Source: Ectothiorhodospiraceae bacterium (GTDB lineage: Bacteria; Pseudomonadota; Gammaproteobacteria; Thiohalomonadales; Thiohalomonadaceae). From it: a stretch of 20,638 nt of DNA. Below are positions 14,832 through 20,638 of the stretch, one piece after another. The notes beneath the pieces were generated by a model. The model was not told the origin of the DNA. It saw only the letters and a list, made by a program, of their open reading frames with translations, and did not search any database. The stretch covers positions 1-20,638 of the forward strand of contig SLDE01000049.1 of NCBI GenBank assembly GCA_007125455.1, read 5' to 3'. Every line of letters starts with the position of its first letter. Positions within the stretch are counted from its first letter, which is position 1. The translations under genes and the position numbers were made by a program.

Positions 14832-14973
14832 AACGCAGAGGCCGCCGAGTACGCAGAGGATGAGGCGAATGAAATGCACCACCAATGGTGGGCTGACATC
14901 CTTGCCTCGAGCCCGCCCCGTGAAGCCAAGGGCAGTATTTTTTTATCTCTGCGTACTCGGCGCACTCGGCGTT
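14832..14973. repeat. 142-bp inverted-repeat element between MBL gene and gcvPB
   Basis: Left arm 14832-14860 and right arm 14945-14973 are inverted copies. The inner 15 bases are perfectly complementary (GCCGAGTACGCAGAG at 14844-14858 against 14947-14961); the outer 12 match at 9. The arms have the CGCAGAG/GCCGAGT style of widely dispersed intergenic repeats. About 84 bases lie between the arms, including a T7 run just before the right arm (14938-14944). No open frame or transposase is present. Confidence 0.65.
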
Positions 14974-15004
14974 AAAATCTTTTTCGTTAAATTGGAAAAC
15001 GAAC

Positions 15005-16471
15005 ATGTTGATTTTTGAACAATCCAGTCCCGGTCGTTGCAATGCGGCGCAGATCCCGCCGCCGGTGGACCCTGGCGCCTGTGACGACATCCCGGACAGC
15101 CTGCGGCGCAAGCGTCCGCTGCCCTTGCCGGAGGTGTCGGAGATGCAGGCGGTGCGCCACTATACCCGCCTGTCACAGAAGAACTTCTCCATCGACACCC
15201 AGTTCTACCCGCTGGGCTCCTGCACCATGAAGTACAACCCGCGCGGGGCCAATGCGCTGGCGATGCTGCCGGGCTTTTTGGGCCGCCACCCGCAGGCGCC
15301 GAGCGATACCCACGGTCAGGGGGTATTGGCCTGTCTGTATGACTTGCAAGAGATCCTCAAGGCTGTCACCGGGATGCGCGGTTGCTCGCTCACCCCCATG
15401 GCCGGGGCGCAGGGAGAGTTTGCCGGGATGGCGATGATCCGCGCCTACCACGACGCCCGTGGCGATGAGGCCCGCACTGAGGTACTGGTGCCCGATGCGG
15501 CCCACGGCACCAACCCGGCCACTGCGGTCATGTGTGGCTACAAGGTCAAAGAGATCCCCACCGACGCCCACGGCGATGTGGATCTGGAGCAACTGCGCGC
15601 CGCCGTCGGGCCGCACACCGCCGGGATCATGCTCACCAACCCCTCCACCCTCGGGGTGTTCGAGCGCAAGATCCGCCAGATCGCCGATGTGGTGCATCAG
15701 GCCGGTGGCCTGCTCTATTACGACGGGGCCAATCTTAACGCCATCCTTGGCAAGGTGCGCCCCGGCGACATGGGCTTTGATGTGGTCCACCTGAATCTGC
15801 ACAAGACCTTCTCCACCCCGCATGGTGGCGGCGGCCCCGGTGCCGGGCCGGTGGTGGTGGGCGAGCGCCTGCTGCCCTATCTGCCACTGCCGGTGGTGGG
15901 CGAGGAGAACGGCGTGTACCGCTGGCTGGAAGAGGCGGATCTGCCCGAGAGCATTGGCCGCCTCTCGGCCCACATGGGCAACACCGGGATCCTGCTGCGC
16001 GCCTACGTCTATGCCCGTATGCTGGGTGAGGCGGGGATGGTGCGGGTCGCCGAGATGGCCACCCTCAATGCCAACTACCTGATGGCCGAGCTGGAAAAGG
16101 CCGGCTTCCAGATCGCCTACGGGCAGCGCCGCGCCACCCACGAGTTCATCCTCACCCTGCGCCCCGAGGCGAAGGCCTTCGGGGTGAATACCATGGACTT
16201 TGCCAAGCGCCTGCTGGACCTGGGCTTTCACGCCCCGACCACCTACTTTCCCCTGCTGGTGCCCGAGTGCCTGCTGATCGAGCCCACCGAGACCGAGGAC
16301 AAGGCCACCCTGGATGGCTTCGTGCAGGCCATGGCGCAGATCCGCGAGGAGGCCCAACACAGCCCCGAAGTGGTCAGGGGCGCACCGCACACCCTGCCGG
16401 TCAAGCGGCTGGATGATGTCAAGGCCGCGCGGGAACTGGACCTGTGCTGGCGGCCCACCTCACAGCCATGA
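15005..16471 (+). CDS. gcvPB: Glycine dehydrogenase (decarboxylating) subunit 2
   Basis: C-terminal, PLP-binding half of split glycine decarboxylase, 488 residues. The Schiff-base lysine is K267 in LNLHKTFSTPHGGGGPG. Other family blocks are FYPLGSCTMKYNPR, TGMRGCSLTPMAGAQGE, DAAHGTNPATA and MLTNPSTLGVFE. The start MLIFEQSSPGR is typical of GcvPB, although the ribosome binding site before ATG 15005 is weak (GGAAAA). The stop overlaps the dgkA start (ATGA). All four cytosolic GCV components except the shared L protein (lpd) are therefore encoded in this operon. Confidence 0.95.
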   Translation: MLIFEQSSPGRCNAAQIPPPVDPGACDDIPDSLRRKRPLPLPEVSEMQAVRHYTRLSQKNFSIDTQFYPLGSCTMKYNPRGANALAMLPGFLGRHPQAPSDTHGQGVLACLYDLQEILKAVTGMRGCSLTPMAGAQGEFAGMAMIRAYHDARGDEARTEVLVPDAAHGTNPATAVMCGYKVKEIPTDAHGDVDLEQLRAAVGPHTAGIMLTNPSTLGVFERKIRQIADVVHQAGGLLYYDGANLNAILGKVRPGDMGFDVVHLNLHKTFSTPHGGGGPGAGPVVVGERLLPYLPLPVVGEENGVYRWLEEADLPESIGRLSAHMGNTGILLRAYVYARMLGEAGMVRVAEMATLNANYLMAELEKAGFQIAYGQRRATHEFILTLRPEAKAFGVNTMDFAKRLLDLGFHAPTTYFPLLVPECLLIEPTETEDKATLDGFVQAMAQIREEAQHSPEVVRGAPHTLPVKRLDDVKAARELDLCWRPTSQP

Positions 16472-16854
16472 GTGCACCAATAAATAAGCCGCCGCCACGC
16501 GGCTTGCTGCACATCGTCCATGCGCTGGGCTATTCCATGCGTGGTCTGCGTGCAGCGCTGCGCTTTGAGGAGGCCTTTCGCATCGAGCTGGTGGTCGCGG
16601 CGCTGATGCTGCCGCTGGCCTTCTGGATTGGGCAAGGCCCGCTGGAGTACGCACTGTTGATCGGTGCCCTGCTGTTGGTGCTGATCGTCGAGCTGGTCAA
16701 CTCAGCTATCGAGGCGGTGGTGGATAGGGTGGGTGTAGAACACCACGAACTGTCCGGTCGCGCCAAGGATATCGGCTCGGCGGCAGTCTTGCTCGCCCTG
16801 ATCAATGCATCTGTGGTGTGGGGCTTGTTGCTGTGGCAGGCCCTTAGCCATTGA
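16468..16854 (+). CDS. dgkA: Diacylglycerol kinase
   Basis: Small integral inner-membrane kinase that recycles diacylglycerol to phosphatidic acid. It is 128 residues with the characteristic core VELVNSAIEAVVDRVGVEHH then ELSGRAKDIGSAAV; E75 corresponds to catalytic E69 of E. coli DgkA and E82 to the metal-binding E76. Three membrane segments are visible at about 40-57, 60-78 and 104-124. ATG 16468 overlaps the gcvPB stop and is preferred over the upstream in-frame ATG 16444, which would place eight extra residues inside the gcvPB reading frame. There is no obvious metabolic link to glycine cleavage; the coupling is positional. Confidence 0.95.
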   Translation: MSAPINKPPPRGLLHIVHALGYSMRGLRAALRFEEAFRIELVVAALMLPLAFWIGQGPLEYALLIGALLLVLIVELVNSAIEAVVDRVGVEHHELSGRAKDIGSAAVLLALINASVVWGLLLWQALSH

Positions 16855-16913
16855 TATTGTGTGGGTGGCGTAGGATGATAGGCCACCTCAACAAGAAAAA
16901 GGGAGATAGAAGA

Positions 16914-17165
16914 ATGAAAGACATCTTTTGTTTTAACACCATGCTTACCCCAAAGATCATCGTCGTGGTTTACTGGCTCCTGCTCTTCTCGGTGCTGGTC
17001 TCCGGCTTTGGTACCATGTTTGCTGTTTCAGGATTTGGCGGTATTCTCAGCGGCCTGTTTGTGATGATGATCGGTGCGCTGGGGGTGCGGATCTGGTGCG
17101 AGTTGCTTATTGTGTTGTTCAAGATCCACGACAACCTGAAAAAGCTCGCCGATCGCGAGGCCTGA
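16914..17165 (+). CDS. Small DUF4282-like membrane protein
   Basis: 83-residue protein with two membrane spans, about 14-36 (IIVVVYWLLLFSVLVSGFG onward) and 42-70, followed by a charged cytoplasmic-looking tail KIHDNLKKLADREA. This architecture and the opening FCFNTMLTPKI resemble DUF4282 proteins, whose function is not known to me. ATG 16914 is chosen for the GGGAG ribosome binding site at about 16901-16905; the same frame is open upstream to 16851, but that extension lacks family character. It lies 59 bases after dgkA and converges on the minus-strand gene 9 bases beyond its stop. Confidence 0.75.
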   Translation: MKDIFCFNTMLTPKIIVVVYWLLLFSVLVSGFGTMFAVSGFGGILSGLFVMMIGALGVRIWCELLIVLFKIHDNLKKLADREA

Positions 17166-17174
17166 GCGCGGCAC

Positions 17175-17963
17175 TCAGCGGCCCGGGTGCTGCGCCGAGT
17201 ACACCTGTACCGTGTTGTCCCGATGAGGGATCACGGTCTGTAACTGTGCCGGTACCGGCAGGGACTGCAGCGGCAACTTGTAGCCCTGAGCCAGCGCGCG
17301 CGTGCGGCTGAGCAGGCAGCCCCTGGCGCAGACAAACAACTCCACCTGCGCCAACTGTTCGGGGCTACGCATGGCCAACCAACGTTGTGCCCGACCGCTG
17401 GCTGAGCTGTCGGCCACCGAGGAGTCGATCCCCTGGCTCTCCAGTAGGGCCAGGGCCAAGCGGCCCTCTCCCCCCAGGCCCAGGGTGGTGGCGGAGTGAC
17501 AGGTCTCGAACGGCAATGGTAGATCCGCCTCAAGGATCAGCAGGGGGCGGTATTCGCCCCCCAGGCGGTAGAGTCGTTCGGCAAAGTAAGTCATCACCGC
17601 CAGCCCATGGCTGTCTGCCAGCAGCATGACCCACTTGCGCTGCATATGGGCCAGCAAGGAGCTACCCAGCGGCCCCTGCGCATGCAGGAAATCCCCCGCC
17701 TGGCGCTGCGCCAGCATCTGCGAGGCCTCGTCCTCGGGCCGATAGAGCACCTCAACCATCCCTGAATCGGCCTCACTATTAACGATAAGCAACTGACACC
17801 AGAACAGCTTGCGCGGATGGGCCTGCAGGCGTAGCGACTGCCCAGGTCGCGCCTTGCGGGCGATCATCGGGGCATGCAGCACCAAATGCACATGCCCCGC
17901 CGCGAGTTGGGCATTGGCCAGTAGCTGTACGCGATGCATCGGTGTTTGCTGAGGGAGTCTCAT
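17175..17963 (-). CDS. Ferredoxin-NADP-reductase-like protein, function unknown
   Basis: 262-residue protein, the only minus-strand gene I support. It has a flavoprotein-reductase-like beta barrel at the N terminus (HVHLVLHAPMIARKARPGQSL resembles the FAD-domain opening of PyrK and similar reductases), then an NAD-domain-like region with WVMLLADSHGLAVMTYFAERL where reductases have a GGxGxxP-type loop, and ELFVCARGCLLSR where they have the CGP motif. Both the flavin RxxS-type motif and the nucleotide glycine loop are altered, and there is no PyrK-like cysteine cluster, so catalytic activity is uncertain. It converges with the DUF4282-like gene and is divergent from the kinase gene. The start at 17963 has only a weak GGGG upstream; an alternative in-frame ATG lies at 17939. 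Confidence 0.7.
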   Translation of the reverse strand: MRLPQQTPMHRVQLLANAQLAAGHVHLVLHAPMIARKARPGQSLRLQAHPRKLFWCQLLIVNSEADSGMVEVLYRPEDEASQMLAQRQAGDFLHAQGPLGSSLLAHMQRKWVMLLADSHGLAVMTYFAERLYRLGGEYRPLLILEADLPLPFETCHSATTLGLGGEGRLALALLESQGIDSSVADSSASGRAQRWLAMRSPEQLAQVELFVCARGCLLSRTRALAQGYKLPLQSLPVPAQLQTVIPHRDNTVQVYSAQHPGR

Positions 17964-18018
17964 GGGTGTGCCCCATTAGCGATAGTCCTCGAAGCATAGC
18001 CGTTGGCCGCTCTACTTG

Positions 18019-18034
18019 CCCGCCCATGGGCGGG
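18019..18034. repeat. Perfect 16-bp palindrome CCCGCCCATGGGCGGG
   Basis: Exact self-complementary sequence in the 192-bp divergent gap between the minus-strand reductase-like gene and the kinase gene. It could be a dimeric-regulator site or part of a structured leader; no family match is evident. The rest of the gap contains weak promoter-like bases only. Confidence 0.4.
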
Positions 18035-18115
18035 GAATGGTGGAAATTCCTACGCCCCCCCCGTTTATATGTATTGTCTCTGCGGCGTTTTCTCCATCGT
18101 GCGCAGCCGCGGGAG

Positions 18116-18144
18116 CTGTGCGATACTTAGCGTTTTTCGCACAG
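18116..18144 (+). promoter_or_regulatory. Hairpin abutting the kinase ribosome binding site
   Basis: CTGTGCGA (18116-18123) is complementary to TCGCACAG (18137-18144) around a 13-base loop. The last base of the hairpin is the first G of the ribosome binding site GGGGAG (18144-18149), 6 bases before ATG 18156. TGC-GATACT (18119-18127) also resembles an extended -10 box, so the element could act in either DNA or RNA form. Function is not established. Confidence 0.35.
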
Positions 18145-18155
18145 GGGAGAATCAC

Positions 18156-19088
18156 ATGTCTGCACTCATCTGCGGCTCTATGGCCTACGACACCATCATG
18201 GTGTTTCACGACCGCTTCAAAAACCACATCCTGCCCGATAAAGTGCACATGCTGAATATCTCCTTCCTGGTGCCCGACATGCGCCGCGAAACCGGCGGTT
18301 GTGCCGGTAATATCGCCTATAATCTCAAGCTGCTCGGTGGCGATGGCAAGATCATGGCCACCGTGGGGCGTGATTTTGAACCCTATGCCGATTGGTTGGA
18401 GCAGTGCGGGATCGACACCAGCCACATTCGCGTGATCGAGAACACCTATACCGCCCAGGCCTTTATCACCACCGACCAGGACGACAACCAGATCACCGCC
18501 TTCCACCCCGGTGCAATGAGCTTTTCCCACGAAAATAGCGTTGAGGATGCCAGCGGCATTGCGATGGGGATCGTCGCCCCCGATGGCCGCGACGGTATGC
18601 TCGAACACGCCCAGCAGTTCGCCGAGCGCAACATCCCCTTTATCTTTGATCCGGGCCAGGGCCTGCCGATGTTCGACGGTGAGGACCTGCGCCGCTTTAT
18701 CGACCAGGCCAGCTGGGTCACCGTCAACGACTATGAGGCACAACTTCTGGAAGAACGCACCGGCCTGACCCCGCATGAGATCGCCGAGCGGGTTAAGGCG
18801 CTGATCATCACCCGCGGTGGAGAGGGCTCGCACATCTACACCGCCGAGCACCGCATCGAGATCCCGGCGGTCAAGCCACGCGAACTCCTCGACCCCACCG
18901 GCTGTGGTGATGCTTACCGTGCCGGGCTGATCTACGGCCTGATGAACGATATGGACTGGGAGACCACCGGACGCATCGCCTCATTGATGGGCTCGCTCAA
19001 GATCGCCCACCACGGCACCCAGAACCACCACTTCACCCCCGACATCTTCGCTGTGCGCTTCCACGAGGCCTTTGGCTACCACCTGTGA
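18156..19088 (+). CDS. PfkB-family kinase, adenosine kinase-like
   Basis: 310-residue ribokinase-superfamily sugar/nucleoside kinase. The N-terminal di-glycine substrate motif is GGCAGNIAYNLKLLGG; the C-terminal PfkB signature is DPTGCGDAYRAG (residues 246-257), where D252 would be the catalytic base and GCG forms the anion hole (GAG in most members). LIITRGGEGSHIY is the typical strand before the nucleotide site. Proteins of this subtype are usually annotated as adenosine kinases, but substrate specificity cannot be read from sequence alone. ATG 18156 with GGGGAG is chosen; the frame is open upstream to 18003 but the extra 51 residues are not family-like. The foldback element begins 2 bases after the stop. 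Confidence 0.88.
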   Translation: MSALICGSMAYDTIMVFHDRFKNHILPDKVHMLNISFLVPDMRRETGGCAGNIAYNLKLLGGDGKIMATVGRDFEPYADWLEQCGIDTSHIRVIENTYTAQAFITTDQDDNQITAFHPGAMSFSHENSVEDASGIAMGIVAPDGRDGMLEHAQQFAERNIPFIFDPGQGLPMFDGEDLRRFIDQASWVTVNDYEAQLLEERTGLTPHEIAERVKALIITRGGEGSHIYTAEHRIEIPAVKPRELLDPTGCGDAYRAGLIYGLMNDMDWETTGRIASLMGSLKIAHHGTQNHHFTPDIFAVRFHEAFGYHL

Positions 19089-19089
19089 T

Positions 19090-19257
19090 CTAGCCCGAAC
19101 ATTTCATAAATTGCACGTGCCCTCGCTAGTCTATTGATTGCCCAGCACATTTCCCTCAGTCGGGTGTATGAACCACTACACCACTCCCTCGAGAAATGCA
19201 CTGGACAATCAATATCCTGCACGATCATCACGCGAATTTATGAAATGTTCGGGCTAG
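19090..19257. mobile_element. 168-bp foldback MITE-like element
   Basis: Terminal inverted repeats of 23 bases, 19090-19112 and 19235-19257, are perfectly complementary, beginning CTAGCCCGAACATTTCATAA. A second nested pair, 19133-19153 with 19193-19213, matches at 18 of 21, and the centre has GGTGTA/TACACC (19163-19168 with 19177-19182). The whole element can fold on itself. It contains no gene, so it is a non-autonomous element, probably mobilised by an insertion sequence with the same ends. The palindromic CTAG at each end could be a target duplication. It is AT-richer than the flanking genes. Confidence 0.75.
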
Positions 19258-19262
19258 CTGAC

Positions 19263-19296
19263 AAGGGCTGCGCGGCGCAAGCGTTGCGTAGCCCTT
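19263..19296. repeat. REP-like palindrome downstream of the foldback element
   Basis: AAGGGCTGCGC (19263-19273) pairs with GCGTAGCCCTT (19286-19296) with one G-U pair. There is no T-run, so it is more likely a REP-type repeat than an intrinsic terminator for the kinase gene. Confidence 0.45.
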
Positions 19297-19326
19297 AGCC
19301 ACCTGCCCCTCGCCGCTCACACAGAC

Positions 19327-19380
19327 GGTGCGGTTCGCTGGGCTCACCGCCCCCTACGGGTCGGGGTGAGGGCGAAAGCC
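19327..19380. repeat. REP-like imperfect palindromes
   Basis: GGTGCGGTTCGCTGGGCTCA followed by CCGCCCCCTACGGG strongly resembles a widespread intergenic palindrome family. It can also pair with the following GGGGTGAGGGCGAAAGCC (19363-19380). Together with the foldback element and the 19263 palindrome it fills most of the 404-bp gap between the kinase gene and the outer-membrane protein gene. Confidence 0.5.
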
Positions 19381-19422
19381 ACAGCTTGCCCCAACCCTTG
19401 CCGCTTAAGACTGTCCTAGCCC

Positions 19423-19456
19423 TTGCTTATTACGAAATTGTTATGATATAACGTCC
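19423..19456 (+). promoter_or_regulatory. Zur-type operator overlapping a promoter
   Basis: GTTATGATATAAC (19440-19452) matches the gammaproteobacterial Zur core GTTATANTATAAC at all but one position, and the flanking GAAATT (19434-19439) extends the left half. Possible -10 boxes TATGAT (19442-19447) or TATAAC (19447-19452), with TTGCTT (19423-19428) as a weak -35, lie within or beside the operator, so binding of zinc-loaded Zur would block RNA polymerase. The AT-rich stretch stands out from the GC-rich surroundings. The His-rich protein gene starts about 40 bases downstream. Confidence 0.75.
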
Positions 19457-19492
19457 TCAAATTTAACCAGCGATTCAACAGAGGACAGCACC

Positions 19493-20638
19493 ATGAAGAA
19501 GACCCTTGCCACGGCCATTGCGGCCCTGCTCTGCTCCGCTAGCGCGCACAGTGAGACCCTGCCGGATTTGGGGGAACGAGGGGTGGTGACCTCGGGCACT
19601 GCCTTCAATCCGGCCATCTCAGTGATCCTGGATGGCAGCTATTACAGCGATAACGCCAGGGGCAAGGACGAATCCTGGAGCGAGGCGGTGGAGCATGTCA
19701 CCGGCTTCGCTAACCCCCATGACCACGATGCTCACGACCATGGCGAACTGGAGAATGGCTTTAACCTGCACCACGCCGAGGTGTTGTTTAGTGCCTCGGT
19801 GGATAACTACTTCGATGCGGTGCTGGCGCTTGGCGTTTCGGAGCACGGTATCGAGATCGAGGAGGCCTATGGGGTAAGCCGCAGCCTGCCAGGCGGCTTG
19901 CAGCTCAAGCTGGGGAAGTTTTTCTCCGGGATCGGCTACCACAACAGCCAGCACGCCCACGACTGGAGCTTCACCGACATGGCGCTGCCCTACCAGCTGA
20001 TCTTTGGTGATCACGGCCTGAATGAGAAGGGCCTGCAGCTCACCTGGACCCCGGCCACCCGCCACTACACCGTGTTTGGTGTCGAGGCCTTGCAGGGGGA
20101 AAACGAGGGGATGGCCAACTACGAGGGGGCACGGGACTATGATACAGGCGCTGCCAGCGACAAGAATGGCCCTCGTTTGATGACGGCCTTTGCCAAGTTT
20201 GCCCCGGATCTGGGCCACGACCACGCCCTGCAGATCGGCCTGTTTGGTGGCCAGTCCAGCCTGCACCAAAACCTGCATGGCAGCCGTGGCGAAGAGGGCA
20301 AGACCTCCTTCATCGGTACCGACTGGGTCTATAAGTACGATGCCGGTGGGCATCTGGGCCACGGCAACCTGACCCTGCAAGCGGAGTATATCCACCGCGT
20401 GCGTGACCTGGAGGTTGTCGGTGTTAGCAGCGGTGATGAAGGAAGCCACCCACTGGGTCAGCAGCGCAAGGACGAGCAGGATGGCCTCTATGTGCAGGGT
20501 GTTTACGGCATCGCCCAACGCTGGCAGACTGGCCTGCGCTACGAGGTGGTGGGGATGAAAAACGAGCTGGGTCGCTATCCCGATGCCGATCCCGCCCGCA
20601 CCGATCGCATTACCGCCAACCTGACCTGGCACCCCACC
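19493..20638 (+). CDS. Putative zinc-regulated outer-membrane protein, 5' part
   Basis: Open from ATG 19493 to the window edge, 382 codons with no stop, so the gene continues beyond. GAGGA (19481-19485) is a good ribosome binding site. The N terminus is a Sec signal peptide (MKKTLATAIAALLCSASA, predicted cut after residue 18). The mature part is rich in alternating aromatic/hydrophobic residues and Gly, with strand-like segments such as AISVILDGSYYSD, LQLKLGKFFSGIGY and YVQGVYGIAQRWQTGLRYEV, fitting an outer-membrane beta-barrel. A loop at residues 76-83, HDHDAHDH, and many further His suggest metal binding. With the Zur box upstream, a role in zinc uptake across the outer membrane is likely. 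I see no TonB box or plug domain, so a porin-like protein fits better than a TonB-dependent receptor. Confidence 0.82.
   Translation, partial: MKKTLATAIAALLCSASAHSETLPDLGERGVVTSGTAFNPAISVILDGSYYSDNARGKDESWSEAVEHVTGFANPHDHDAHDHGELENGFNLHHAEVLFSASVDNYFDAVLALGVSEHGIEIEEAYGVSRSLPGGLQLKLGKFFSGIGYHNSQHAHDWSFTDMALPYQLIFGDHGLNEKGLQLTWTPATRHYTVFGVEALQGENEGMANYEGARDYDTGAASDKNGPRLMTAFAKFAPDLGHDHALQIGLFGGQSSLHQNLHGSRGEEGKTSFIGTDWVYKYDAGGHLGHGNLTLQAEYIHRVRDLEVVGVSSGDEGSHPLGQQRKDEQDGLYVQGVYGIAQRWQTGLRYEVVGMKNELGRYPDADPARTDRITANLTWHPT

Noticed and set aside
14934..14950. T7 run at 14938-14944 as a rho-independent terminator before gcvPB
   Set aside because: There is no stable GC-rich hairpin directly before the T-run; the strong pairing is between arms on either side of it.
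15173..16390. 405-codon minus-strand frame opposite gcvPB
   Set aside because: Antisense shadow of a conserved gene, rich in Gly/His/Val/Leu with no domain.
18003..18155. N-terminal extension of the kinase to ATG 18003
   Set aside because: The 51 added residues have no family similarity and cover the palindrome and hairpin; ATG 18156 has a strong ribosome binding site.
19163..19380. Clustered palindromes as a CRISPR array
   Set aside because: The repeats differ in sequence and spacing, with no constant repeat-spacer unit and no cas gene.
19619..20632. 337-codon minus-strand frame at the right edge
   Set aside because: The + strand frame from 19493 has a signal peptide, ribosome binding site and upstream Zur box, and reads without a stop to the edge; the minus frame has none of these.

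Overview
This is a GC-rich stretch of bacterial chromosome. The content points to a gammaproteobacterium, perhaps one related to the Chromatiales or other sulfur oxidisers. The evidence is the gene order pepP-ubiH-ubiI, a small DgkA, two-subunit glycine decarboxylase (GcvPA + GcvPB), PilZ/DUF1631 and GGDEF/EAL domains, and a gammaproteobacterial-type Zur box. Genus cannot be decided from the sequence. No rRNA, tRNA, CRISPR array, transposase gene or phage gene is present.

Layout. (1) Positions 2-3558 hold the 3' part of pepP followed by two ubiquinone-pathway FAD hydroxylases, ubiH and a ubiI-like gene, on the + strand. (2) Positions 3667-9421 hold a signalling pair: a transmembrane chemoreceptor, and a 1235-residue protein in which PilZ, a DUF1631-like region, a degenerate GGDEF domain and a degenerate EAL domain are fused. 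Its correct start is GTG 5714. (3) Positions 9428-9684 are a compact regulatory region: a near-consensus sigma70 promoter, a tandem two-aptamer glycine riboswitch, and a strong intrinsic terminator. (4) Positions 9722-16854 are the controlled operon: a divergent lipoyl synthase lipA, gcvT, gcvH, gcvPA, a metallo-beta-lactamase-fold lipoprotein, gcvPB and dgkA. LipA makes the lipoyl cofactor that GcvH needs, so cofactor synthesis and glycine cleavage appear to share one glycine-sensing switch. Several gaps inside the operon carry imperfect inverted repeats. (5) Positions 16914-17963 hold a small DUF4282-like membrane protein gene and, convergent to it on the - strand, a ferredoxin-reductase-like gene. 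(6) Positions 18156-19088 hold a PfkB-family (adenosine kinase-like) gene. (7) Positions 19090-19492 are a 400-bp gap containing a 168-bp foldback MITE-like element with 23-bp perfect terminal inverted repeats, REP-like palindromes, and a promoter overlapped by a Zur-type operator. (8) Positions 19493-20638 (running off the edge) encode a histidine-rich, signal-peptide-bearing outer-membrane protein, probably expressed under zinc starvation.

The observations most worth following are the glycine switch that controls lipA together with gcv, the 7-nt sequence shared by aptamer I P1 and the terminator stem, the PilZ-DUF1631-GGDEF-EAL fusion that seems to have lost both catalytic sites, the MBL lipoprotein lodged between the two halves of glycine decarboxylase, the foldback element, and the Zur-controlled His-rich outer-membrane protein.
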